64,000 nucleotides of DNA from Sediminicoccus rosea (GCF_033547095.1 NZ_CP137852.1:1047501-1111500), one strand, 5' to 3'; counted from the stretch's first letter, positions 53,457 to 62,191 are shown. Made by a program: numbers and translations. The notes: generated from the sequence alone by a model not told the origin.

Positions 53457-55243
53457 TCCTGTCCCCCGCTGCCTGCCGCCGCTGCGGTGAGATGCAAGCA
53501 CATGCGCTCGCGTATTTCCACATTCTGGAACACCTGCAGCCGTGGCAGATAGGCCGCGAGGTCGAAGTTGGGTTCGATGCGGAGCATGGAGCGATAGGCG
53601 AGGCGCGCCTCCTCCATGCGCCCCTGCGCGGCCAGCGCCACGCAGAAGGTCCGCCAGGCCGAACCATGGGCGGGATTGGTGCCGAGCGAGATGCGGCTGT
53701 GCCTCTCGGACCGCGCCATGTCCCCCGCCTGGTAATGCGCCATGGCGAGCAGGTGGTGCTGCACATAGCCCAGCGGATCATGCGGCGAGAGCCTGAGGCC
53801 CAGCTCAGCCCGCCGCACCGCCTCCGTGCCCTCGCCCAGATAGGCGAGGGTGGCGCTCGACAGCGTCATCGCCATCGCGCTGTTGGGCGAGGCCTGGAGG
53901 GCGCGGTCGAACAACGCCTGCGCGGTGGCGCAATCCTGCCGCAGCAGCGCGGTGTTGTGCGCCAGCACCGCCAGCGCCAGCGGGTTGCGCGGGTCGGTCG
54001 CCAGCGCCCGCTCGCACAGGTCGAAGGTGGCCTCGCGGTCGGCTGCCAGGTCGTCCGACAGGCCGATGCTGATCCGCAGGTTGTGCCAGTAGCCCCGCCA
54101 GGCGAGCGCGAGGGAGAAGCCCGGATCCTCGGCCGTCGCGCGGGCGAGGTGCACGCCCGCGGCGCGGAACCGCTCGGGATCGCTGCAGGAGAGCGTGTGC
54201 ATGCCGCGCAGCATGTGGTCATAGGCGGTCAGGCTCTCGGGGCGCTTGCGCATGGCGGCCTGCAGCGCGGCGGCGCGGATGGAGGGTGCCACGCCCTGCA
54301 CCACGCGCGCCGCCAGATGTTCCTGCATGGCGAAGATGTCGCGATCGGCCGCATCCACCCGTTCGGTCCAGAGCTGCTCGCCCGTCTCGGTCTCCATCAG
54401 CCAGAGCGACGCCTGGAAACCGCCGCCACGCCGCCGCAGCGAGCCCGCGACGGCGAAGCGCACACCCAGCGCGCGCGCCACGCGCTGCGGTGTGGGCGAC
54501 TGGCCGAGGAACATCCGGGCGCTCTCGGGGGCCACGACGAACAGCTCGTGCAGCCCGGCGAGGGAGGCGGTGACATCCTCCACCACGCCGGCCGCCAGAT
54601 GGTCGTCCGCCGGGTCGCCCGAGAGATTGGCGAGGGGCAGGACGACGACCGAGGGCAGCAGGCTGGGCGGGGGCGGCAGGGGCACCGGCATCTGCCGTGC
54701 CGGGTCGAGCGAGACGGCCCGGACCGCGCGTGAGAGGTTGCGCAGGGGCAGTTCGCCCAGTTCCCGGGCGCCGGGCGGCAGCGCCCCGCCCAGCAGCGCC
54801 GCCGCTTCGGCCGAGAGCAGCGTGCCGCCCGGCGTCGCGTATTCCTGCAGCCGCGCCGCGGTGTTCACGACATCGCCCATGATCCGCTCGCCCGCCACGA
54901 TGACGGAGCCCGCATGGATCGCGACCCGGAAGGTGATGGGGGCCTCATGCGCGTCGGCGGCGCCTTCGGCCGCCGCATGCAGCCGCCGCGCCCATTCCAG
55001 CGCGGCCGCGACATCGGAGAACTCGGCCAGCGTGCCGTCGCCCTGCACATCCACGATGCGCCCACCCAGCGCCTCCGCGGCGGGTGCCACCACCTCGCGG
55101 AACATCGCCATCCATCGCGCGGCGGTCCGCGTCTCGTCGGCGGCGGCGAGGATCGAGTAGCCCACGATGTCCGCGAAGGCGATCGCCGCCAGGCGGCGGG
55201 GCAGGACGGCGTCCGGGAGGGGGTTCGAGGGCGGCAGCGCCAT
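53453..55243 (-). CDS. Class III adenylate/guanylate cyclase-type protein with TolB-like and TPR regions
   Basis: A 596-residue soluble protein. Residues about 15-180 are a class III cyclase domain: metal Asp25 in AIAFADIVGYSILAAADETR, Asp69 in VDVQGDGTLAEF, and MGDVVNTAARLQEYATPGG with the transition-state Asn127 and Arg131. The usual purine-selecting Lys four residues before Asp69 is Asp65 here. Residues about 198-320 resemble the TolB/FlgO amino-terminal region (VVVLPLANLSGDPADDHLAA). The remainder is TPR-like (ALATDPRNPLALAVLAHNTA; YVQHHLLAMAHYQAGDMARS). cAMP synthesis is likely but the altered residue leaves substrate uncertain. The stop overlaps the PAP2-like start. Confidence 0.87.
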   Translation of the reverse strand: MALPPSNPLPDAVLPRRLAAIAFADIVGYSILAAADETRTAARWMAMFREVVAPAAEALGGRIVDVQGDGTLAEFSDVAAALEWARRLHAAAEGAADAHEAPITFRVAIHAGSVIVAGERIMGDVVNTAARLQEYATPGGTLLSAEAAALLGGALPPGARELGELPLRNLSRAVRAVSLDPARQMPVPLPPPPSLLPSVVVLPLANLSGDPADDHLAAGVVEDVTASLAGLHELFVVAPESARMFLGQSPTPQRVARALGVRFAVAGSLRRRGGGFQASLWLMETETGEQLWTERVDAADRDIFAMQEHLAARVVQGVAPSIRAAALQAAMRKRPESLTAYDHMLRGMHTLSCSDPERFRAAGVHLARATAEDPGFSLALAWRGYWHNLRISIGLSDDLAADREATFDLCERALATDPRNPLALAVLAHNTALLRQDCATAQALFDRALQASPNSAMAMTLSSATLAYLGEGTEAVRRAELGLRLSPHDPLGYVQHHLLAMAHYQAGDMARSERHSRISLGTNPAHGSAWRTFCVALAAQGRMEEARLAYRSMLRIEPNFDLAAYLPRLQVFQNVEIRERMCLHLTAAAAGSGGQE

Positions 55244-55385
55244 GGAAAGCTCAAGCGGTCCCTTCGCTTCTGGCGCTCTGCGGCGCCTCCTGGCAAGGCC
55301 ATGGACCCGCGCCTCGCCAGGATTCTTTGCCGACCAGCCGGTCGGTGCGGCAGAATGATCCCACCAAGCGCGGCAGGGGTGAAAC

Positions 55386-56816
55386 ATGCGCCTGATGGTG
55401 GAAATGCGAAAGGCGCAAGGCCGCGACAACGCGCTCTACCAGGCCTATGCGGCGGCGGATTCGCTCGGACTGCTGAAGGAGATGGCCAGCCGCTATGGCC
55501 TGACCGACCTGCCGGACCGGGTCATGGACCTGCCATCCCTGCGCTTCGAATCTCCCGAACCGCCCCCTGGCGTCCTGGCGCCTGGGCGGGACGATCTGCT
55601 GGACCAGCTGCGCAGCCTCGTCATCCCCGTGGAGTTCGACGATCCCGCGCAGGTGCCGGGCTTCATCGCGCGGGTCCGCGGCGCGGGCGGCCGGGTCGGC
55701 GCCGATGTGCCGATCGGCGGGATGGGGGCGCATTGGAACCCCTATGGCGACACGCCGCCGCTCTTCCACACACGGGCGGCGGCCGAGGCACTGATCGGCA
55801 CCCATGCGCTGCGGGCGCAGGGGTTGGCGGGCGCGGGCGTCAACCTCGTCTTCTTCGACGAAGGCATCTCCAGCCCCGCGCTCGCCGCGCGCGTCGAGGG
55901 CCTGCCACACAACGCCGCCCGTGCCGCGCCCGGCTTCATCGGCGGCTGGAAGGTGCAGCAGCCCGGCGGCCCGCCGCGCCTGGCCGGCCGGGCCGCGCCG
56001 CGCAGCCATGGCACGCTGGTGGCGCTGAATGCGCTGTCCCTCGCCCCCGCGGCGCGGGTCTTCGACCTGCCGGTGCTGCCGGACCGGATGCGCCAGGTCA
56101 CGACCTTCGCCAGCTTCGCGACCGCGGCGCTGATCTGGGCGCGCCTGGAGATCGCGGTCTGGCTCGCCGCCACCTATCCCGGACCCTGGGTCTTCTGCCA
56201 CGCCTGGGGCGTCTTCAACCGGGCACTGGAGCAGCCGCGCGGCGGCTTCACGGCGGACCCGCTGCATCCCTTCCACCAATGGGTGGCGCTGCTCGATCAC
56301 GAATTGCGGCAGGACCAGGTCTTCGCGGCCGGGAATGGCGGGCAATTCGCGCCGCACCCCTATTGCGGCCCGGGCGATATCGGGCCGGGCCAGAGCATCC
56401 TGGGCGCCAATTCCAGCCCGCATGTGCTGACGGTGGGTGCGGTGCGCGCCGATGGCGCCCGGATCGGCTATTCCGCGCAGGGCCCCGGGCAGACGGCGTT
56501 CCAGGCTTCGCCGGCGACCGGGCGGCAATTCCCCCTGCCCATCGAGAAGCCCGATCTCTGCGCCCCCAGCCACTTCATCGAGGTGGATGACGCCGCCTGG
56601 ATCTCCACCGGCACCTCGGCCGCCTGCGGCCTCGCGGCAGGCGCGGTGGCGGGGTTGCGCAGCCCGGCGTCTCCGCTCGCCGCACTCTCGCCGGCCGAAT
56701 TGCGGGCGCATCTGCGCGGCACCGCCCGCAAGCCCGCGGGCGAGCCCGTCGGCTACGACATCAATCTCGGCCACGGCATCCTGGACCTCGCGGGCGCGTT
56801 GCAAGCCCCGCCGTAA
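55386..56816 (+). CDS. Subtilisin-like (S8) serine peptidase without a signal peptide
   Basis: A 476-residue protein. All catalytic elements of S8 peptidases can be found in order: Asp158 in NLVFFDEGIS, His208 in RSHGTLVALNALS, oxyanion Asn317 in VFAAGNGGQ, and Ser411 in STGTSAACGLAAGAVAGL. There is no N-terminal export signal and no recognisable I9 propeptide, so it may be a cytosolic or non-classically located protease. PHVLTVGAVRADGARIGYSA is the usual post-Asn strand. A WD40 gene follows 16 bp later and an aldo/keto reductase after that. It is divergent from the cyclase gene. Substrates are unknown. Confidence 0.83.
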   Translation: MRLMVEMRKAQGRDNALYQAYAAADSLGLLKEMASRYGLTDLPDRVMDLPSLRFESPEPPPGVLAPGRDDLLDQLRSLVIPVEFDDPAQVPGFIARVRGAGGRVGADVPIGGMGAHWNPYGDTPPLFHTRAAAEALIGTHALRAQGLAGAGVNLVFFDEGISSPALAARVEGLPHNAARAAPGFIGGWKVQQPGGPPRLAGRAAPRSHGTLVALNALSLAPAARVFDLPVLPDRMRQVTTFASFATAALIWARLEIAVWLAATYPGPWVFCHAWGVFNRALEQPRGGFTADPLHPFHQWVALLDHELRQDQVFAAGNGGQFAPHPYCGPGDIGPGQSILGANSSPHVLTVGAVRADGARIGYSAQGPGQTAFQASPATGRQFPLPIEKPDLCAPSHFIEVDDAAWISTGTSAACGLAAGAVAGLRSPASPLAALSPAELRAHLRGTARKPAGEPVGYDINLGHGILDLAGALQAPP

Positions 56817-56832
56817 CGCGGCAAGAAAGGCC

Positions 56833-57864
56833 ATGTCCGACAGCACCGATATTGAATTCCTTCTGGGCCAGCGCGGCACCTCCCACAACTTCGGGGCCTG
56901 GGTCATCGGCCTCGCCTTCGGGCGGGAGGGGCGCTCGCTGCATGCAGGGCTGGGCGATGGCACGGTGCGCGTGGCGCAATTCGCCTCCCCCTCCGAATGG
57001 GTGGCGGTGGAGGCGCACAAGGGCGCCGTCATGTCGCTCTGCGCCGATGCGAAGGACGGCGCGCTGAGCGGTGGCGATGACGGCCGCGTGATGCGCATCG
57101 CGCCCGATGGCACCGCGACCGAGCTGGCCAAGTTCGGCAGCAAATGGGTGGAGCATGTGGCCGCGCATGAGAGCGGCATCCGCGCCGCCGCCGTGGCCAA
57201 GGCCGTGCATGTGCTGGATGCGAAGGGCGAGGTGATGAAGTCGCTCGCGCATCCCTCCACGGTCGGCGGCATCGCCTTCGACGCCAAGGGCAAGCGCGTG
57301 GCGGCCAGCCACTACAACGGCGCCTCGCTCTGGTTCGTGAACGCGAAGGAGGACAAGCCCCGCGTGCTGGAATGGAAGGGCAGCCATGCGGCCATCGCCA
57401 TCCATCCCGAGGGCGGGCATGTCGTCACCGCCATGCAGGAGATGTCGCTGCATGGCTGGCGCCTGGCCGATGGCCAGCACATGCGCATGTCCGGCTATCC
57501 GGCCAAGACGCACAGCCTCTCCTTCAGCAACAAGGGCAAGTGGCTCGCCACCAGCGGCGCCGAGGCGGTGGTGCTCTGGCCCTTCTTCGGTGGCGGCCCG
57601 ATGGGCAAGGCCCCGACCGAGCTTGCGGGCGGCGATGGCGTGATGTGCACGCAGGTGCTCTGCCACCCGCAGCACGAGATGGTGGCGGCCGGCTTCGAGG
57701 ATGGCCTCGTTCTGCTGGCCGACATCAACACGGGGCGTGTCCTGCCGGTGGCGCCGCCGGGGCAGGGTGGCGTCTCCGCGCTGGCCTGGAACCCCACGGG
57801 CTCGCACCTCGCCTTCGGGACCGAGAGCGGCTTCGTGGGCCTGCTGGACCTCTCCGCCCGATGA
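56833..57864 (+). CDS. WD40-repeat (beta-propeller) protein
   Basis: A 343-residue cytosolic protein. Repeats of about 40 residues end in short hydrophobic strands, e.g. GREGRSLHAGLGDGTVRVA, DAKDGALSGGDDGRVMRIA, SNKGKWLATSGAEAVVLWPF and NPTGSHLAFGTESGFVGLL; I count about seven blades. There is no signal peptide. Beta-propellers of this kind serve as protein-interaction platforms. Similar stand-alone WD40 proteins are common in alphaproteobacteria without assigned roles. AAAGG precedes the ATG at 56833, and the stop overlaps the aldo/keto reductase start (ATGA). It may partner the upstream protease (inference). Confidence 0.85.
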   Translation: MSDSTDIEFLLGQRGTSHNFGAWVIGLAFGREGRSLHAGLGDGTVRVAQFASPSEWVAVEAHKGAVMSLCADAKDGALSGGDDGRVMRIAPDGTATELAKFGSKWVEHVAAHESGIRAAAVAKAVHVLDAKGEVMKSLAHPSTVGGIAFDAKGKRVAASHYNGASLWFVNAKEDKPRVLEWKGSHAAIAIHPEGGHVVTAMQEMSLHGWRLADGQHMRMSGYPAKTHSLSFSNKGKWLATSGAEAVVLWPFFGGGPMGKAPTELAGGDGVMCTQVLCHPQHEMVAAGFEDGLVLLADINTGRVLPVAPPGQGGVSALAWNPTGSHLAFGTESGFVGLLDLSAR

Positions 57865-58697
57865 GCGTGCCGGTCCTGACGACCGGCAAGCTCGCCATGC
57901 CGGCGCTGGGCCTCGGCACCTGGCCGCTCCGTGGCCGGGATTGCGAGGCGGCGGTGGAGAGCGCGCTCGGCCTCGGCTATCGCCACATCGACACGGCCGA
58001 GATGTATGGCAATGAGGAAGCGGTGGGTGCCGCGATCGCCGCCAGCGGCATTGCGCGCGGCGAGATCTTCCTCACCACCAAGATCTGGTACGACAAGCCC
58101 GATGGTGCCTCCTTCCGCGCCGCCTTCGCTGCCTCGCTGGAGCGGCTGCGCCAGCCCCATGTGGACCTGCTGCTGGTCCATTGGCCCTCGCCCGCGCTGA
58201 ACCTGCCCTCGGTGCTGACCGCGCTGGCGCATCTCCATGCCGAGGGGCTGGCCCGCGCCGTTGGCGTCTCCAACTTCCCGGGCGCCCTGCTGCGGCAGGC
58301 GCTGGCGCTGGACATCGCGCCCATCGCGTGCCTGCAGGTGGAGCAGCACGCGATGCTCGGCCAGCAGGCCCTGCTGGATATCACGCAGCCGGCCGGCATC
58401 GTGATGACCAGCTACACACCGCTCGGCAAGGGCGAGGTGCTGGAGCATCCGGTGCTGACCGGCATCGCCGCGCGGCATGGCGCCACCCCCGCGCAGGTGG
58501 CACTGGCCTGGCTGCTCTCGAAGAAGCTGGTGGCGGCCGTGCCCAAGGCAGCGAGCGCGGCCCGCCAGGCCGAGAACCTGGCCGCAGCGAAGCTCCGGCT
58601 GAGCGAGGCGGACCTCGCCGCCATCGCCGCCCTGCCGAAAAACCGGCGCTTCGTGAACCCCGCCTTCGCGCCGGCCTGGGATTCGCCGGACGCGTGA
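57861..58697 (+). CDS. Aldo/keto reductase
   Basis: A 278-residue NADPH-dependent oxidoreductase of the TIM-barrel AKR family. MPALGLGTWPLRG opens the barrel. The catalytic tetrad is visible as Asp and Tyr in HIDTAEMYGNEEAVG, Lys in FLTTKIWYDKPDG and His in VDLLLVHWPSP. GVSNFPGALLRQAL and the cofactor-binding AVPKAASAARQAENL near the C-terminus confirm the assignment. It resembles the 2,5-diketo-gluconate reductase-like (AKR5) group that reduces small aldehydes and ketones. The ATG overlaps the WD40 stop by four bases. Confidence 0.93.
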   Translation: MSVPVLTTGKLAMPALGLGTWPLRGRDCEAAVESALGLGYRHIDTAEMYGNEEAVGAAIAASGIARGEIFLTTKIWYDKPDGASFRAAFAASLERLRQPHVDLLLVHWPSPALNLPSVLTALAHLHAEGLARAVGVSNFPGALLRQALALDIAPIACLQVEQHAMLGQQALLDITQPAGIVMTSYTPLGKGEVLEHPVLTGIAARHGATPAQVALAWLLSKKLVAAVPKAASAARQAENLAAAKLRLSEADLAAIAALPKNRRFVNPAFAPAWDSPDA

Positions 58698-58775
58698 TCC
58701 GAGGGTGATCTGGGTGTCGCGCCGGCCGCGCGGCGGCATTATGCTGCCCCGAAGGCAGTGAGGGAGGCCGTCGTG

Positions 58776-59183
58776 ATGTCGCAATCCGAGGAAGAGGGCG
58801 AGGAGTTCGATCTCGGCATCAGCCTGGAGATCGTCGCCACCGTCGTGGACCTCGCCAATGCCGTGCAGGACGCCGAGGAGGGCCTGCTGAGCGGCGAGGA
58901 TGACGAGGAGGAGGACGAGGAGGATGAAGAGATCAGCGAGGAGATGCTGACCGACTTCATCGACGAGCTGAACGAGGAGCAGCAGGTGGCCCTCATCGCG
59001 CTCGCCTGGATCGGCCGGGGCGACTACGAGCCCGAGGACTGGGAAGAGGCCCTGAAGCTCGCCGCCGAGCGCAATGCCCGTGGCGATGCCAGCACCTACC
59101 TGGCCGGCATGGAGGGCCTGGGCGACCTGCTGAGCGAGGGCGTGGGCGCCTTCGGCCTCGCCATCGAGGAAGTGGAGCGCTGA
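58776..59183 (+). CDS. DUF3775 protein with acidic tract
   Basis: About 135 residues. The ATG at 58776 is preferred because GGGAGG lies 9 nt upstream; a GTG at 58758 is possible. After SQSEEEGEEFDLGISLEIVA comes an extreme acidic run (GEDDEEEDEEDEEISEEML). The DUF3775 core follows: DELNEEQQVALIALAWIGRG, then YEPEDWEEALKLAAERNARG. The family is small, cytosolic, mostly alphaproteobacterial and of unknown function. The acidic insert is much longer than seems usual and gives a very low pI. Confidence 0.85.
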   Translation: MSQSEEEGEEFDLGISLEIVATVVDLANAVQDAEEGLLSGEDDEEEDEEDEEISEEMLTDFIDELNEEQQVALIALAWIGRGDYEPEDWEEALKLAAERNARGDASTYLAGMEGLGDLLSEGVGAFGLAIEEVER

Positions 59184-59202
59184 TCGGCGTCGCGCCGGGG
59201 CA

Positions 59203-59799
59203 TCAGCCCTGGCGCGGGAAGATCTCCGCCTCGATCATGGCGCAGAGGGCGTGGCCGAGCACCTCATGCCCCTCCTGGATCGCGGGCGTGCTGGTGCTGG
59301 GGATGCGGATCACGATGTCCGACACGGCCGCGAGATCGGCCGCGCCCGGCCCGTTGCCGGTAAAGCCGATGGTCACGATCCCGCGCTCGCGCGCCGCGCG
59401 CATCGCGGCCAGGATATTGGGCGAGCGGCCGGAGGTGGTGAGGCCCAGCAGCACGTCGCCCGCCTGGCCCAGCGCCTCCACCTGTCGCGCGAAGACGCGC
59501 TCATAGCCGTAGTCATTGCCGATCGCGGTCAGGATGGAACTGTCCGTCGTCAGCGCGATGGCGGGCAGGCCGGGGCGGTCATAGTGGAAGCGGCTGACCA
59601 GCTCGCCGGCCCAGTGCTGGGCATCGGCCGCGCTGCCGCCATTGCCGCAGATCATCAGCTTGCGCCCGGCCCTGAGCGCCGTGATGCAGGCCATGGCGGC
59701 GTCGCTCGCGGCCTGTTGCAGGGGGGCATCCGCCTCCATGCGCGCGAGCAGGGCGGCGGCGGCGCGCAGCGCGCCCAGGATGGTCGGCGTTTCCGCCAT
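59203..59799 (-). CDS. gmhA: Sedoheptulose-7-phosphate isomerase (GmhA-type SIS protein)
   Basis: A 198-residue SIS-domain isomerase. KLMICGNGGSAADAQHWAGE holds the phosphate-binding Ser and catalytic acid region, LTTDSSILTAIGNDYGYERV and GLTTSGRSPNILAAMRAARE are family blocks, and the C-terminal IQEGHEVLGHALCAMIE carries the His that, with Glu and Asp residues in relatives, binds zinc. GmhA converts sedoheptulose 7-phosphate to D-glycero-D-manno-heptose 7-phosphate, the first step to ADP-heptose for LPS core or to GDP-heptose for surface glycans. GGAGGG lies 9 nt before the ATG at 59799. It is downstream of two FkbM-like genes on the same strand. Confidence 0.92.
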   Translation of the reverse strand: MAETPTILGALRAAAALLARMEADAPLQQAASDAAMACITALRAGRKLMICGNGGSAADAQHWAGELVSRFHYDRPGLPAIALTTDSSILTAIGNDYGYERVFARQVEALGQAGDVLLGLTTSGRSPNILAAMRAARERGIVTIGFTGNGPGAADLAAVSDIVIRIPSTSTPAIQEGHEVLGHALCAMIEAEIFPRQG

Positions 59800-59824
59800 G
59801 GGGGTCAGCCCTCCGGACGGCGTC

Positions 59825-60898
59825 TCACGGCGCCTCGTAGCGCGGCAGCCAGTCGAGATCCGCGCAGAACAGGAATTCATCGGCGCGGTCCGGCCGCATC
59901 AGCGCGCGGTGCAGTGCCGCATTCAGCCCCACCTCGTCCAGCACCGGCTGCGGCTCATGCGCCGCGTCGAAGGCCACCACATGCGGGAAGGCGGCCAGGC
60001 ATTCCGCCAGCAGCTCGCGCGGGCCGGGGCCGGGCTCGGCCAGCAGTTCCGCGAGGTCGAAGCGGATCAGCGCCATCGTCCCGCGCTCGCGCAGCCAGGG
60101 GGCGAGGGAAGGGGCCGTGCGTGCCGCGCCCGCCTCGTTCAGCCGCAGCAGGTCGAGCCGGGCGGGCTGCTCCCGCTCCATCATGCCGGCGACGGAGCCC
60201 ATGGCGACGGCCCGCATCGCCACGCGGTCCAGCCCGTTCTCGGCGAGGTTCTCTGAGAGGGAGGCGGCGCGGCGGAGCGAGCCCTCATGCGCGATGATCG
60301 CCGCATGGCCGGGCGCGCCGGCGGCGAGGCCGAGCGTGGTGACGCCGATCCCCGCCCCGGCTTCCACCATCACGCGGCCCTCGCCGCCATCGGGCCAGGC
60401 GGCGCGCAGCAGCGCGGCGAGCCGCGGGGCATGGCCGGGGGCGGCGATGAATTCCGGGTCGCGGCTATCGCCCTTCAGGGTGAATTCCTGGCCGAGCAGG
60501 CGGATGGCGCGGCTGCGCGGCCCCTCAGGCCGTGGCAGCCGCGCCTCGATCGCCGGACAGGAGAGGAGAAAGCGGCGCAGGCTGCGCAGGCTTGGATGGC
60601 GCAGCAGCAGCGCCTCGACCTCGGCGGCGTCGGGCACGCGGTCGGTGCCGAGAACGAGGCAGGCGGCCGCGGCCTCCTCCGTCGCGCGGTTGTCGGCCCA
60701 GTTGCCGCGCTCGGCGAAGCCGGACATGGCGACGGCGGCCATCTCAGGGCTGGTCATGATGCCGTCGCGCAGCCCGCCGAGATTGGCGGCGCCGCACCAG
60801 CCCTGGACCACGGCGTCGTTCTCGGGGTCGCGTCCCAGCAGGAAACGGTAGGCCCAGCGCACCAGGGCGGGCGTGAGCTCTACCGTCACGCCGCTCAT
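59825..60898 (-). CDS. FkbM-like methyltransferase paralogue, probably degenerate
   Basis: A 357-residue protein with the same plan as its upstream neighbour. An N-terminal module opens LVRWAYRFLLGRDPENDAVV, and a C-terminal Rossmann methyltransferase-like domain opens GRVMVEAGAGIGVTTLGLAA. The acidic SAM-ribose Glu/Asp strand reads AIIAHEGSLRRAASL, and the LKLDVEGxE motif of FkbM enzymes is replaced by LLRLNEAGA. The end LFCADLDWLPRYE matches the neighbour's ILCDDLDWLERWE. It overlaps the preceding gene by ATGA. I infer a duplicate that may have lost or changed methyltransferase activity. Confidence 0.78.
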   Translation of the reverse strand: MSGVTVELTPALVRWAYRFLLGRDPENDAVVQGWCGAANLGGLRDGIMTSPEMAAVAMSGFAERGNWADNRATEEAAAACLVLGTDRVPDAAEVEALLLRHPSLRSLRRFLLSCPAIEARLPRPEGPRSRAIRLLGQEFTLKGDSRDPEFIAAPGHAPRLAALLRAAWPDGGEGRVMVEAGAGIGVTTLGLAAGAPGHAAIIAHEGSLRRAASLSENLAENGLDRVAMRAVAMGSVAGMMEREQPARLDLLRLNEAGAARTAPSLAPWLRERGTMALIRFDLAELLAEPGPGPRELLAECLAAFPHVVAFDAAHEPQPVLDEVGLNAALHRALMRPDRADEFLFCADLDWLPRYEAP

Positions 60899-62160
60899 TC
60901 CCAGCGCTCCAGCCAGTCGAGGTCGTCGCAGAGGATCAGGTCATCCACGCAGTTGCGCTCGGTCAGTACGGTGTGCAGCACCCAGAGCAGGCCGTCATGG
61001 TCCTGGATGGGCAGGGGGCGCCCATCGGGGCCGAAGGCGACCAGATGCCGGAAGGCGGCCTGCCACTCCTCCAGCACCTCCATCGGGTTGCGGGCCCCGG
61101 CCGTCATCTGCGTCCAGGTGTTGAACTCGGTGAAGATGATCGGGCGGTGGCGGGCGATGCTGCCGCTCGCGCCCAGGATCGCCGGGGTCTCGCCGCCCTC
61201 GACGTCGAGCTTGAGGAAATCCAGACGCTCAATGCCCAGATCGGCCAGCACGCTGTCGAGCCGGCGAACCGGCACCTGCTTGAAGGTGGCGCCGGCCGAT
61301 TGCGTGCGGCTATGCGCCTCGGCCAGTGCGCTGGTCGCGGCGTTGCGCGCGCCGCAGCGCAGGCGGGCCACGCCGTCGCGTTCCGCCAGCGCGCAGTCCA
61401 GCACGCGGGCCTGCGGGAAGTCGTTGGCGGTGAGGTTGTGCCGCAGCAGGGGCAGGCTGCGCGCATCCGGCTCGAAGCAGAGGAGTTCGGCGTGGTAGGG
61501 CGCGGCCGCGCCCATGACGAGGCCGGTCACGCCGATATTGGCGCCGACATCCGCCAGCACGCGCCCGGCGCCGCCATCGGGGAAGGCCGCCTGGATCAGC
61601 CGCGCGAGGCGCTCCAGGCTCGGGTCGTTCGGGCCGGTGATCAGGTCGTTCCAATACCCTTCCGGCCCATCCCCGCGCAGGACGAAGCTGCGGTCCAGCA
61701 CGGTGAGGGTGTGGTCCTGCAGGGCGATCGCGCGGGGGGCGGCGGGCGCGGGAGGCGCGGCCATGGGGTCCGGTTGGCCCCAGGGCTCCAGCTGGGCCAG
61801 CTCGCGCAGTTCCGGCGCAGCCAGGAAGGCACGGCGGAAGCTCAGCAGGTCGGGATGGGCGGCGAGTTCTGCCTGGATCTCCGCCTCGCTCGGCGCGGCG
61901 TTGAAGCGCAGCAGCCAGGCGGCGCGGATCGCGGCGGCACCGAGCGGCGAGACCGCCCAGGGCCCATAGGCCGGCGCGCCCGCCATCATGTGGGATTCGG
62001 CCTCGGAGGAGCGCACGAAATAGTTGAGGATCAGCCGCCCGTCGCGGAGCGACGCCCAGTGATGCAGGACGGCATCGGTTTCGGCCTCGCGTCCCAGCAG
62101 GAAGCGATAGGCCCAGCGTGCGGCCTCCACGTAGGAAGCAGGCGTCCCGGTGCGATCCAT
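60895..62160 (-). CDS. FkbM-family methyltransferase with N-terminal DUF4214-like module
   Basis: A 421-residue protein. Residues about 8-60 (ARWAYRFLLGREAETDAVL) resemble the module found in DUF4214 proteins. Residues about 190-400 form the FkbM methyltransferase: AGRVLADVGANIGVTGLVMG (SAM motif I), LLCFEPDARSLPLLRHNLTA (acidic strand), and ERLDFLKLDVEGGETPAIL, the family hallmark. FkbM-type enzymes O-methylate sugars or polyketides; the surface-sugar context (gmhA and a DegT aminotransferase nearby) suggests methylation of a glycan. It is separated from the DUF1194 gene by 31 bp and may be in the same unit. Confidence 0.87.
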   Translation of the reverse strand: MDRTGTPASYVEAARWAYRFLLGREAETDAVLHHWASLRDGRLILNYFVRSSEAESHMMAGAPAYGPWAVSPLGAAAIRAAWLLRFNAAPSEAEIQAELAAHPDLLSFRRAFLAAPELRELAQLEPWGQPDPMAAPPAPAAPRAIALQDHTLTVLDRSFVLRGDGPEGYWNDLITGPNDPSLERLARLIQAAFPDGGAGRVLADVGANIGVTGLVMGAAAPYHAELLCFEPDARSLPLLRHNLTANDFPQARVLDCALAERDGVARLRCGARNAATSALAEAHSRTQSAGATFKQVPVRRLDSVLADLGIERLDFLKLDVEGGETPAILGASGSIARHRPIIFTEFNTWTQMTAGARNPMEVLEEWQAAFRHLVAFGPDGRPLPIQDHDGLLWVLHTVLTERNCVDDLILCDDLDWLERWE

Positions 62161-62191
62161 GCTGCTCTTTTCCGCGCGCTCCCGGGCGGCG

